Source of the DNA: Proteocatella sp041738345
GTDB taxonomy: Bacteria > Bacillota > Clostridia > Peptostreptococcales > Filifactoraceae
NCBI GenBank assembly: GCA_041738345.1
Contig: JBGSPX010000049.1
Span: 1 to 39,706 of the forward strand
Direction: 5' to 3'
Length of the DNA: 39,706 nucleotides
Part shown: piece after piece, positions 10,401 through 17,342 of the stretch
Numbering within the stretch: position 1 is the first letter of the stretch
How the letters are laid out: every line of letters begins with the position of its first letter
Made by a program: the position numbers and the translations under genes
Notes under the pieces: generated by a model
What the model saw: only the letters and a program-made list of their open reading frames with translations
Told to the model about the DNA's origin: nothing
The model's database searches: none

Positions 10401-10981
10401 ATAGTCCAAGTAAAAAAACAGTTACGGAACTTACAAAATCATATCAAATAGAAGAATCACAATATAAAATTCAAGATATAAAACTAAATAAACTTCCACA
10501 ATTTCTCCATACTGATTCTAAATTTAGCAATACAGAAATAGGTACAATTACACATATGATAATGGAAAAGATAAGTATAAAAAATCATACGTATGAAAGC
10601 TTAGATCAAGAACTTGAAGAAATGATAAAAAAAGAACTGCTTACTGACAAAGAAAAAGAAGCTATAGATATAGCTTCCTTAGTAAAATTTTTCAACTCAG
10701 ACTTAGGACAAAGGCTTATAAATTCAAAAGAAATATATAGAGAGAAAAGTTTTTTAATGAAAGCAGAAGACACTATCATAGAAGGTATAATAGATTGCTA
10801 CTTTGTAGAATCTAATGATAAACTAGTGCTTATAGATTACAAGACAGATAAAGATGTAGCTGAGAATAAGTACAGAGCACAGCTTGAAATGTATCAAAAA
10901 GCACTAGAAGAACTTTACAAAAGAAAAGTTGATGAAAAATATATATATTGGTTAAATCATAACATATATACTTCTATTTAA
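7487..10981 (+). CDS. addA: ATP-dependent helicase/nuclease subunit A (AddA)
   Basis: UvrD-type motor and nuclease of the AddAB complex. An ATG at 7481 and one at 7487 are both in frame; AAGGAG at 7472-7477 is better spaced for 7487 (about 1164 aa). SF1 helicase motifs appear in order: Q-motif near WTKPQ, Walker A AAAGSGKTAV at about residues 22-32, FTNAAARQMK, STVHSFC, Walker B FFDEYQDS, GDVKQSIYRFR, NFRSR, MSIHKSKGLEF and LYVALTRA. The C-terminal nuclease has GIIDCYF and LIDYKTDK. The frame overlaps the addB end and also overlaps the stop of the convergent membrane-protein gene by 8 nt. No terminator is visible between those two. Confidence 0.96.
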   Translation: MSNNWTKPQLEAINIRQKNLLVSAAAGSGKTAVLVERISKLIENDKENIESMLIVTFTNAAARQMKDRIQKKLQERLLQINTEDKTQTETIAFLRTQIRNIGRASISTVHSFCIEILRQNFQIVDIDPSFKIANESLISILKNKAMETIFEENYNKENQGFLDLVDAFGGEKSDKGLIELVTQIHYFIQAQPYPQKWLNSQIKAYDFEEFKDSIWADEIVYNTEIQLNDILEACEIAIGLCSSYNPPLAYIENLEDDKLQIENLKLDLKNKNFEAYFEKLQDLKLSRLKTISKKAIEANSYDETILDEIKDIRTGHIKEELKTLSKAFGEIGFVQLTEDIKYMKPFVQSLSALVLEFDQTYKTLKTEKSVLDFSDIEHYTLKVLEDEKVSQSLKQKYKYIFFDEYQDSNLVQETIIEAIKREDNLFFVGDVKQSIYRFRLSDPNLFNQRYKKYSINSIQNSHKIDLSKNFRSRAQILEFCNILFENIMTIEHGEVDYQDKSHQLEVGKDSKDYKDHIELTIIEKKAKDNDDETIPENDEIEAVYCCQKITELVEKENVQYKDIVILMRSPKGKAKTFEKILNSYNIPSYVDFQSSSFSKVEIKCILDYLRIIENHNQDEALLGAMTSAFGNFTTNDIIEIRVSYPNLKFYEATIEYSRPKNKNIQDDFKPQKGDLVEKLNSFYTKIEEYRFLEKLWKLSDFIGYVLENSNYLTYVSGLQDSKQRLLNIKSFIEKAKEYETDESLGLLGFLNQVDKILKEKGDGIEKTTLAEAENAVTIMSIHKSKGLEFDTVFLCDLGKRINEIDLRSDIILHNELGIGMKYKNIEQNIQSDSIPRNCIKLRKSLENISEEIRILYVALTRAIDRLYMVGSVNDLERFKTQIQKGSISQIVKKQKNYLSWITSVAEREVIKCKDIKLNYIKSEDIRQIEVQEINNKEEIKTKILNFSLEDEEREKLFSKISTFEYPYQKDTHSPSKKTVTELTKSYQIEESQYKIQDIKLNKLPQFLHTDSKFSNTEIGTITHMIMEKISIKNHTYESLDQELEEMIKKELLTDKEKEAIDIASLVKFFNSDLGQRLINSKEIYREKSFLMKAEDTIIEGIIDCYFVESNDKLVLIDYKTDKDVAENKYRAQLEMYQKALEELYKRKVDEKYIYWLNHNIYTSI

Positions 10982-11813
10982 ATACGTATTTTAAATCCTT
11001 TATAAAAGGGAAACTTATACAGGCTATCATTATCCAAAGATTTATAAATTCGAGGACCATAGCATGTGCGATAGCCATTATTATTAAAGCTAAAAGCAGA
11101 ATAAGACTAGCGGCTTTAACTCTCTTAGGACTTATAGAGCTAGACTCAATATCGTTATAAGAAAGAATGGTTTTTAGCAAAGATAAGCGCAAAATATAAG
11201 CAATCCCGACAAAAATCACAAGAAGTGAAGGGAATATGCTCAAGTTGGATTCCATTAAAGAAAATCCACTATTTATCCATAAGAGTGACATCAAAACAGA
11301 AACTACAATAAATGGTATATTTTGTGCATTAGTATGTTTGAATTTATAATCTAAAATCAAAATAATTGCAAATAGCATAGGATATAGAAATGGAGAGAAA
11401 AAATACTCCATTATTGTAAAAATTAGCATGATACCTAGTTCAAAAACTGAAGAGCGGTATCCGCTACTTTTTGTAAGAATACGAATATTAAATAAAAAGA
11501 AAAGTGTAGTAGACATATAAAGGTTAGAAAAGGGAATTAAGCAAATCCCTATAATGATATAAGAGAGCATATATATATTTGAAGTATCTGGAGATAATTC
11601 AAGCATTATAAGATAAGTAATGTAAAGTACTATCAACTTTTTTAAAGCTTCAAAAGAAGCATTTGAAATAGGATACCCTGAGTTTAAATGATTATAAAGT
11701 AAAAAAGTGATAAAGAACGCTATACTTATAAACGGTAAAATTCGATCAAACTTATTTTTTTTACGATTTAATCTAAGCGTTGTGGGGCATAAATACACTA
11801 AAGCGTTAGACAT
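10974..11813 (-). CDS. Polytopic membrane protein of unknown function
   Basis: 279 aa with about eight hydrophobic segments and almost no recognisable motif; I do not recognise the family. The ATG at 11813 follows a good GGAGG on the minus strand. It starts with a short cytosolic stretch rich in Arg and Lys (RLNRKKNKFDR), and a hydrophilic loop (YNDIESSSISPKRVK) precedes the last two segments. It is divergent from prdR, with about 97 nt between the starts, so a shared control region is possible. It is convergent with addA; the stop codons overlap within 8 nt. Confidence 0.75.
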   Translation of the reverse strand: MSNALVYLCPTTLRLNRKKNKFDRILPFISIAFFITFLLYNHLNSGYPISNASFEALKKLIVLYITYLIMLELSPDTSNIYMLSYIIIGICLIPFSNLYMSTTLFFLFNIRILTKSSGYRSSVFELGIMLIFTIMEYFFSPFLYPMLFAIILILDYKFKHTNAQNIPFIVVSVLMSLLWINSGFSLMESNLSIFPSLLVIFVGIAYILRLSLLKTILSYNDIESSSISPKRVKAASLILLLALIIMAIAHAMVLEFINLWIMIACISFPFIKDLKYVFK

Positions 11814-11910
11814 AAATTAAATCCTCCAATTATTAATATAAATAAAGTGTACACTATATATATGCTTATATCAATACAAAAACCAGATAAAACTACAGAT
11901 GGAGGGATTA

Positions 11911-13311
11911 GTGAATAAGAAATTTGAAATATTTTTAGATACAGCAGCCAGAGATTTTATACTGGATGTTATAGATGAAGCGATATGTATAGTAGATACA
12001 GATGGTATTGTGCATGTATGGAACGAAAAATCAGAAAGAATATATGGGGTGAAAAAGGAAGCCATTATAGGCAAAAAAATGGATGAGGTGCTCAAGAATA
12101 CAGTAATAATGAAAGTTCTTGAATCTGGGGAAAATATGGAAAATATATACCAGTCTACCTTAACAGGATGCAAAACACTGGTAAATGCTAAGATAATATA
12201 TAAAGAAGGCGAAGTTGTAGGTGCGCTTTGTGTAGATAAGGATTTAAGTGAGATAGATAGACTTAATAAGCAGGTAGATAATCTAAAAAATAAAATAAAC
12301 TATCTAAAAATCCAAAATAGTTCTCAGTCTAATTCAGGGACCATAGTAGCAGGAAATAGTGTTCAAATAGAAGAATTACTTTATAAAGCGGCTAAAGTGG
12401 CAAAGACAGATACGACACTTATGATATTTGGAGAAAGTGGCGTTGGGAAAAAAGCCCTTGCTAAAAAAATTCATGAAATGAGCGAACGTAGTGGATTGTT
12501 TGTATCAGTCAATTGTGGGGCTATTCCAATCGAACTTTTTGAAACTGAGTTTTTTGGAAGTGTAGATTCACAAACTCATAAAATAACACCAGGGCTTTTT
12601 GAAATGGCAGACCAAGGGACTATATTTTTGGGTGAAATAGCAGATATGCCGCTAAAGATGCAGTCAAAACTTCTGAATGTACTTCAAAATAAGTCTATAA
12701 TTAGAGTAGGCGATAAAGAAAGCATAAATATAAATACAAGAATAATAAGTGCTACAAATAGAAGTATAGAAGAGCTTGTAGAAACAGGTGAGTTTTTAGA
12801 AGACCTGTATTATAGACTAAATGTTATAGAACTTGTAGTAGCACCACTAAGAGAACGAAAAACAGATATAATACTGCTTGCAGATTTATTTTTAAAAGAA
12901 ATGGCAGAAAAATACAAACTAGAAATTCCAACCATAGAGCCAGAAGTAATTGATATTTTTATGCAGTATAGCTGGAAAGGGAATATAAGAGAACTTCAAA
13001 ATATAATAGAACATATGATGGTAATGAGCGGAGGTAAAACTATAACTGCAGAAATTTTACCGTACTCTATTAAAGAAAGCGTCAAGAGTTTTACTAGAGC
13101 AAATATCCAAGTTAGTGATTTAGCGAAAAGTGTAGGAGAATACGAGAAGCAAATAATAGAGACTGTATTGGAAAATACTAAATGGAATAAATCAGAAGCG
13201 GCAAGGGTATTAAATATTCCTAGAACTACATTGATATATAAAATAGATCTGTATGGTATTTCAGTTAAAGGTTCGAATAACAAAAAACGGAAAAAATTAA
13301 CAAAAAATTAA
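11911..13311 (+). CDS. prdR: PrdR-type transcriptional regulator (PAS + AAA+ + Fis HTH), degenerate AAA+ motifs
   Basis: Probable proline-responsive regulator of the adjacent prd operon. GTG at 11911 is the better start: GGAGGG at 11901-11906 would itself be coding if the ATG at 11899 were used. Product 467 aa. Order: PAS sensor about 10-110 (ICIVDTDGIVHVWNEKSERIYG), AAA+ ATPase about 145-375, Fis-type HTH at the C-terminus (NKSEAARVLNIPRTTLIYKI). Walker A GESGVGKK (174-181) and the arginine-finger region (LYYRLNVI) remain. The sigma-54-contacting GAFTGA loop is missing; near residue 216 the sequence reads FFGSVDSQTHKITPGLF. Walker B is TIFLGEI with Gly241 in place of Asp. It therefore should not open sigma-54 promoters in the normal way. 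Naming rests on location and architecture. Confidence 0.85.
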   Translation: MNKKFEIFLDTAARDFILDVIDEAICIVDTDGIVHVWNEKSERIYGVKKEAIIGKKMDEVLKNTVIMKVLESGENMENIYQSTLTGCKTLVNAKIIYKEGEVVGALCVDKDLSEIDRLNKQVDNLKNKINYLKIQNSSQSNSGTIVAGNSVQIEELLYKAAKVAKTDTTLMIFGESGVGKKALAKKIHEMSERSGLFVSVNCGAIPIELFETEFFGSVDSQTHKITPGLFEMADQGTIFLGEIADMPLKMQSKLLNVLQNKSIIRVGDKESININTRIISATNRSIEELVETGEFLEDLYYRLNVIELVVAPLRERKTDIILLADLFLKEMAEKYKLEIPTIEPEVIDIFMQYSWKGNIRELQNIIEHMMVMSGGKTITAEILPYSIKESVKSFTRANIQVSDLAKSVGEYEKQIIETVLENTKWNKSEAARVLNIPRTTLIYKIDLYGISVKGSNNKKRKKLTKN

Positions 13312-13347
13312 AAAAAGTATTTTTTAAATATGCAAACTTAAAAAACG

Positions 13348-13364
13348 TTTACACTATATGTAAA
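13348..13364. promoter_or_regulatory. Inverted repeat TTTACA-N5-TGTAAA, candidate operator
   Basis: Perfect 6-nt arms separated by CTATA, 37 nt after the prdR stop. A related stretch, GTGTACACTATATATATG, lies upstream of prdR near 11847; both share TACACTATAT. The repeat could bind PrdR or another dimeric regulator; that is inference. Confidence 0.35.
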
Positions 13365-13480
13365 AAAAATAAGTATTTGTATATGTGGAATTATACTTGA
13401 ATACATTGGAAAATCAACATGGAGACACATAAAAGACATATAATAATAACTGAAAAAAAGCAAATGACTAGAAAAAACAC

Positions 13481-13491
13481 TCTCGATGAGA
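13481..13491. promoter_or_regulatory. Short inverted repeat TCTC-GAT-GAGA
   Basis: 4-nt arms with a 3-nt spacer, 22 nt before the next inverted repeat. Short enough to occur by chance; noted because it lies beside a stronger palindrome with the same spacer length. Confidence 0.2.
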
Positions 13492-13513
13492 TCTAAATAA
13501 TGCATGTCAGAAA

Positions 13514-13528
13514 TTCGACCATGTCGAA
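13514..13528. promoter_or_regulatory. Inverted repeat TTCGAC-CAT-GTCGAA, candidate upstream activator site
   Basis: Perfect 6-nt arms with a 3-nt spacer, unusually C/G-containing for this A/T-rich stretch. It lies about 310 nt before the prdC start, a distance typical of enhancer-like activator sites. The binding protein is unknown; PrdR is the obvious candidate. Confidence 0.4.
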
Positions 13529-13773
13529 AAACAGACAAAGTGCTGGAAAAAATAATGTTTTTTAAAAATGCCTATATTGCAATGGTTTTAAAGATGAGAA
13601 ATAAAAAAGAAGCGGATTATCGTCGGAAAACCAACACTTGCGTTAAATAAATATTTATCATATAATATCTATAAAGAAATCAAATGCAAACATCGATAAA
13701 TTTAATAATAGATACAGTTTTAACAACAGTAAAAACATCTTAGTAAATTGTATGCAAATTGTATATAATTATT

Positions 13774-13805
13774 TTTTTGGTGTGAAATGTTTGGTGAGAT
13801 ATGAA
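13774..13805 (+). promoter_or_regulatory. Candidate prdC promoter with a 17-nt element shared with the TSUP permease gene
   Basis: TTTTTGGTGTGAAATGT at 13774-13790 is repeated exactly at 20577-20593. TTGGTG at 13777-13782 is followed, after a 17-nt spacer, by TATGAA at 13800-13805, a weak sigma-A-like layout 33 nt before the prdC ATG. TTTGGTG also recurs within the element (13776-13782 and again from 13790). A TATAAT at 13764-13769 is an alternative -10. Confidence 0.4.
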
Positions 13806-13837
13806 CCTATAAATGTGAAATAGGAGGTGTAAGTACA

Positions 13838-15115
13838 ATGAAGTTAGTTTTACCATTAAGACAGCATGTTGGAGCGCCATGTGCCCCAGTTGTTGCTGTT
13901 GGAGATGAAGTAAAAAGAGGACAGCTTATAGCTAAGCCTACTGGACTTGGTGCTAATATACATGCTAGTGCGAACGGAAAAGTAGTAGAAGTTAATGAAA
14001 ATGAAATAGCTATAGAGACTATAGGCGAAATAAATAAAGATGACTATGTGAGACTTACAAGTGAGGACCATCTTGCTCTTATAGAAGAAGCAGGAATAGT
14101 TGGATCAGGTGGAGCGGGATTCCCAGCTCATGTTAAGTTTAAAACTAAAATAGAGGGCGGATATATTCTTGCAAACGCTGCAGAATGTGAACCACTTCTT
14201 GAGCATAATACTCACTTACTAGAAAACGAGCCAGAGCTTGTAGTAAGAGGTATAAAATATGTAATGGAGATTACAGGAGCTACTCACGGGTATATAGCAA
14301 TAAAGCCTAAACATCAAAAAGCGATGATAGCAGTAGCAAAAGCATGTAAGGATGTTGAAGGAGTAGAGGTTAAGTTCCTTCCAGATATGTATCCAGCAGG
14401 AGACGAGAGAGTTATCGTAAGAGAACTTCTTGGAGTAGAGCTTCCACTAGGAGCACTTCCAGCTCAAGCAAATGCAATAGTTAGTAACGTGGAAACATTA
14501 AAGAACGTTACTTACGCAATCGAAAAGAAAATGCCAGTTATAACAAAAGATATAACAGTAGGCGGAAGAGTTGCAAAACCAACTGTATTTAGAGAAGTTC
14601 CAATAGGAGCTGAAATAAAACAATATATAGATGAGTGCGGAGGATATGTTGAGCCGCATGGAGAGATTGTTCTAGGAGGACCTTTCACAGGTAAACATGG
14701 AGAAGAAACTGCAAGAGTAGTAAAAGCTCTAGGTGGAATTCTTATAGCAATACCATTCCCAGAAGATCATAGAAAGTTTGGATTGATTGAATGTGAATGT
14801 GGAGCTCAAGCGGAGAGACTAACAGAATTAGTTGAAGCTATGGGTGGAGAAACAGTAGCATCAGTTAAATGTAAGAGAATGGAAGAAATAAACGGAAGAT
14901 ATCGTTGTACACTTCCAGGGGTATGTCCAGGCCAAGCAGAAAAGGTACTTGAACTTAAAAAACAAGGTGCAGAGGCAATAATAGTCGGCACCTGCGAGGA
15001 CTGAACTAACACAGTTATGCAAGTGGCGCCTAGGTTAGGAATTGCCGTGTACCATAGTACAGACCACACTCTAAGAGCTGGTGGACACAGACTGTATAGA
15101 AAAAAGAAAAGCTAA
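13838..15115 (+). CDS. prdC: PrdC, RnfC-like selenoprotein of the proline reductase system
   Basis: Electron-transfer partner of D-proline reductase, thought to pass electrons from NADH to the PrdA/PrdB enzyme. ATG at 13838 follows TAGGAGGTG. An in-frame TGA at 15002-15004 is read as Sec389: the same frame continues for 36 more codons to TAA at 15113 and keeps coding character (TNTVMQVAPRLGIAVYHS), giving 425 aa. The N-terminal barrel-sandwich region (about 3-60) and the GSGGAGFPAHVKF flavin/NADH motif (about 90-105) with NAAECEP match RnfC/NuoF relatives. The ferredoxin-type CxxCxxC clusters of true RnfC are absent. Cysteines crowd the C-terminal third, ending CPGQ...GTCEDU. First gene of the prd operon. 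Confidence 0.93.
15009..15050 (+). promoter_or_regulatory. Possible SECIS element of prdC
   Basis: Downstream of the TGA at 15002 a hairpin can be drawn: ACAC 15009-15012 with GTGT 15047-15050, GGC 15025-15027 with GCC 15044-15046, and CCTA 15029-15032 with TAGG 15036-15039 around a GGT loop. Bacterial SECIS elements need such a loop with exposed G and U. The stem has a large bulge, so the model is tentative. Confidence 0.35.
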
Positions 15116-15133
15116 AATAGAATTTTCTTTTTT
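15100..15133 (+). terminator. A/T-only hairpin between prdC and prdA
   Basis: Arms of 11 nt, AAAAAAGAAAA at 15100-15110 and its complement TTTTCTTTTTT at 15123-15133, overlap the end of prdC; the loop is 12 nt. The 3' arm ends in six T residues, so it could act as a leaky terminator separating prdC from the more highly needed prdA and prdB. Strength is doubtful because the stem has one C:G pair. Confidence 0.4.
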
Positions 15134-15177
15134 ATATAAATATAAAAATTTTGAAATCCAAGAAGGAGGAACGTGTA

Positions 15178-17031
15178 ATGTCAATAACTTTAGAAACAGC
15201 TAAGGCTCATGCTAAAGACCCTGCAGTTTCTTGCTGTAGATTTGAAGCAGGAACTGTTATTGAAGTATCAAACCTTGAGGATCCAGCAATATTTGCTGAC
15301 CTACAAGACTCAGGACTTCTTAATATATCAGATGATTGTTTAACAATCGAACAAGTTTTAGGAGCTAAATTAACAAAAACTGTTGATGCTCTTACTCCAC
15401 TTACTGCAGCTGTAGTAGATGGAATAGCAGCTCCAGCAGCAAAAGAAGAGGTAGCAGTAGAGGCAGCTCCAGTAGCAGCAGCTCCAGCAGCAATGCCTGT
15501 AATGCCAGCATCAAATGGTGGTGCAGTAAGAATTCACATAGGTGAAGGAAAAAACATAGACTTAGAAATACCTCTAGGTGTAGCAGCACAAATGGGAGTA
15601 GCTCCAGTAGCAGTAGCTCCAACAGCAGCAGGAGAAGCAACAGTTGCAGCTCCAGTAGCAGAAGAAAAAGTACTAAGAAGTCTTACTAGAAAGCACTTCA
15701 AAATAGAAAAAGTTGAGTTTGGACCAGAGACTAAAATCGAAGGAACTACTCTTTATATCAGAGAAGGAATCGAAAAAGATGCAGTAGCTCAAGAAGAACT
15801 AGTTGTATCATTAAAAGTAGAAATAATCACTCCTGATAAATATGATACTCACTCAGAGACAATAATGGACGTTCAACCAATCGCTACAAAAGAGCAAGGG
15901 GACCTAGGAACAGGAACTACAAGACTTCTTGATGGCGTTATAATGATGGTTACAGGAACTGACGAAGGTGGAGTACAAATCGGAGAATTCGGTTCATCAG
16001 AAGGACCTCTAGATAGAAATATCATGTGGGGAAGACCAGGAGCTCCAGACAAAGGTGAAATATTTATAAAAACAGAAGTTGTTATAAAAGCTCACACTAA
16101 CATGGAAAGACCAGGACCTCTAGCAGCTCACAAGGCTTCAGATTTCATAACTCAAGAAATAAGAGAAGCACTTAAAAAGCTTGATGAATCTCTATGTGTA
16201 GGCGAAGAAACATTCGTTCAAAAGAGAAGACCAGGAAAAAGAAAAGTAGTAGTAATAAAAGAAATAATGGGACAAGGTGCAATGCACGATAACTTAATCC
16301 TTCCAGTTGAGCCAGTTGGAACACTTGGAGCTAAGCCAAACGTTGACCTAGGAAACCTTCCAGTAGTTCTTTCACCACTTGAAGTACTTGATGGAGGAAT
16401 CCATGCACTTACTTGTATAGGACCTGCTTCAAAAGAGTGTTCAAGACATTACTTCAGAGAGCCATTAGTTCTAGAAGCTATGATGGACGAAGAAGTAGAC
16501 CTTTGTGGAGTAATCTTTGTAGGATCACCACAGGTAAATGCTGAGAAATTCTATGTATCAAACAGACTAGGAATGACAGTAGAAGCTATGGACGTAGACG
16601 GAGCAATCATAACGACTGAAGGATTCGGAAACAACCATATAGACTTCGCTTCTCACCACGAGCAAATAGGTTCAAGAGGAGTTGCAGTAGTTGGAGTATC
16701 ATTCTCTGCAGTTCAGGGAGCTCTAGTTGTTGGTAACGAGTACATGAAGTACATGATAGATAACAACAAATCTAAGCAAGGTATCGAAAACGAAATACTT
16801 GCAAACAACACTTTATCACCAGAAGATGCAGTAAGAGCTATGGCTATGTTAAAAACTGTAATGGCTGGAGAAGAAGTAAAAGTAGCTGAAAGAAAATGGA
16901 ATGCAAACGTTAAATCAAACAACGTTGAAATGATAGAAAAAGCTACAGGAAGAAAGATCGAGTTAGAAGCTAACGAGCAAAGTCTTCAAAAAAGTAAAAA
17001 AAGAGCAGAAATCTACGAAGTAGAAGCATAA
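15178..17031 (+). CDS. prdA: D-proline reductase proprotein PrdA (pyruvoyl-forming)
   Basis: Precursor of the two larger subunits of D-proline reductase, which opens D-proline to 5-aminovalerate. ATG at 15178 follows AGGAGG; an in-frame TTG at 15151 has no ribosome site. Product 617 aa. In this family the proprotein cleaves itself before a cysteine that becomes the pyruvoyl group; here that is Cys413 in ALTCIGPASKEC (counterpart of Cys421 reported for C. sticklandii). The N-terminal part holds two Ala/Pro/Val-rich linkers (about 83-106 and 135-163), suggesting a flexible tether around a small domain. The C-terminal part after Cys413 is about 205 residues, matching the known 23-kDa pyruvoyl subunit. 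Codon use is rich in well-expressed forms. Confidence 0.97.
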   Translation: MSITLETAKAHAKDPAVSCCRFEAGTVIEVSNLEDPAIFADLQDSGLLNISDDCLTIEQVLGAKLTKTVDALTPLTAAVVDGIAAPAAKEEVAVEAAPVAAAPAAMPVMPASNGGAVRIHIGEGKNIDLEIPLGVAAQMGVAPVAVAPTAAGEATVAAPVAEEKVLRSLTRKHFKIEKVEFGPETKIEGTTLYIREGIEKDAVAQEELVVSLKVEIITPDKYDTHSETIMDVQPIATKEQGDLGTGTTRLLDGVIMMVTGTDEGGVQIGEFGSSEGPLDRNIMWGRPGAPDKGEIFIKTEVVIKAHTNMERPGPLAAHKASDFITQEIREALKKLDESLCVGEETFVQKRRPGKRKVVVIKEIMGQGAMHDNLILPVEPVGTLGAKPNVDLGNLPVVLSPLEVLDGGIHALTCIGPASKECSRHYFREPLVLEAMMDEEVDLCGVIFVGSPQVNAEKFYVSNRLGMTVEAMDVDGAIITTEGFGNNHIDFASHHEQIGSRGVAVVGVSFSAVQGALVVGNEYMKYMIDNNKSKQGIENEILANNTLSPEDAVRAMAMLKTVMAGEEVKVAERKWNANVKSNNVEMIEKATGRKIELEANEQSLQKSKKRAEIYEVEA

Positions 17032-17066
17032 TATTTGGATGTAGCAAGTAACAGAAGGAGAATCGG

Positions 17067-17318
17067 ATGGAAAAGTTAAAGTATGCTTCCACAGAAAGAT
17101 ATGTGGAAGGAGTAATAGTTGAAGTTAAAGATGGATCTGTAGCAATCGATTTAAAAGGAAGATTAGGTCATTTAAAAGTTCCGAAAAGAATGCTTATAAC
17201 AGATTATGAACCGCAATTAGGACTAGAAGTTGGATTCCTGATGAGTTATCCTGAAGTGCTTGGTCCAGAAATTAATGAAAAGTATGCAGAAAATGTAGAA
17301 CGTAAAAATCTAAAATAG
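17067..17318 (+). CDS. Small protein of the prd operon, unknown function
   Basis: 83 aa between prdA and prdB, ATG behind AGAAGGAG. The chain looks like a small beta-rich fold: EGVIVEVKDGSVAIDLKGRLGHLKVPKRMLI (OB/S1-like rhythm, my reading), then a short helical tail. No cysteine, signal peptide or membrane segment. A gene of this size at this position also occurs in other clostridial prd operons, so it may assist assembly or maturation of the reductase. Function is unknown; the position argues for a dedicated role. Confidence 0.85.
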   Translation: MEKLKYASTERYVEGVIVEVKDGSVAIDLKGRLGHLKVPKRMLITDYEPQLGLEVGFLMSYPEVLGPEINEKYAENVERKNLK

Positions 17319-17342
17319 TAGTAGGAAAAGGAGGAATAAACA

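Larger units (their letters stand above)
13312..13837 (+). other. Long non-coding leader between prdR and prdC
   Basis: 526 nt with no credible gene on either strand. It holds three short inverted repeats (13348-13364, 13481-13491, 13514-13528), a TATAAT at 13764-13769 and the 17-nt element at 13774-13790. I found no T-run-backed terminator after prdR and no GG-N10-GC sigma-54 promoter. The region is long enough for upstream activator sites. Confidence 0.6.

Noticed and set aside
13338..13538. 66-aa open frame on the minus strand between prdR and prdC
   Set aside because: No ribosome site, no recognisable protein character, and it spans the inverted repeats of the leader.
13777..13795. Sigma-54 (-24/-12) promoter before prdC (TTGGTGTGAAATGTTTGG)
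   Set aside because: GG to the second GG is 12 nt apart and the -12 GC is absent, so the spacing and sequence do not fit; a sigma-A-like or activator-site reading is preferred.
15401..15640. Leucine-rich 79-aa open frame on the minus strand inside prdA
   Set aside because: It is the antisense shadow of the GCT/CCA/GTA-rich Ala-Pro-Val linker codons of PrdA.
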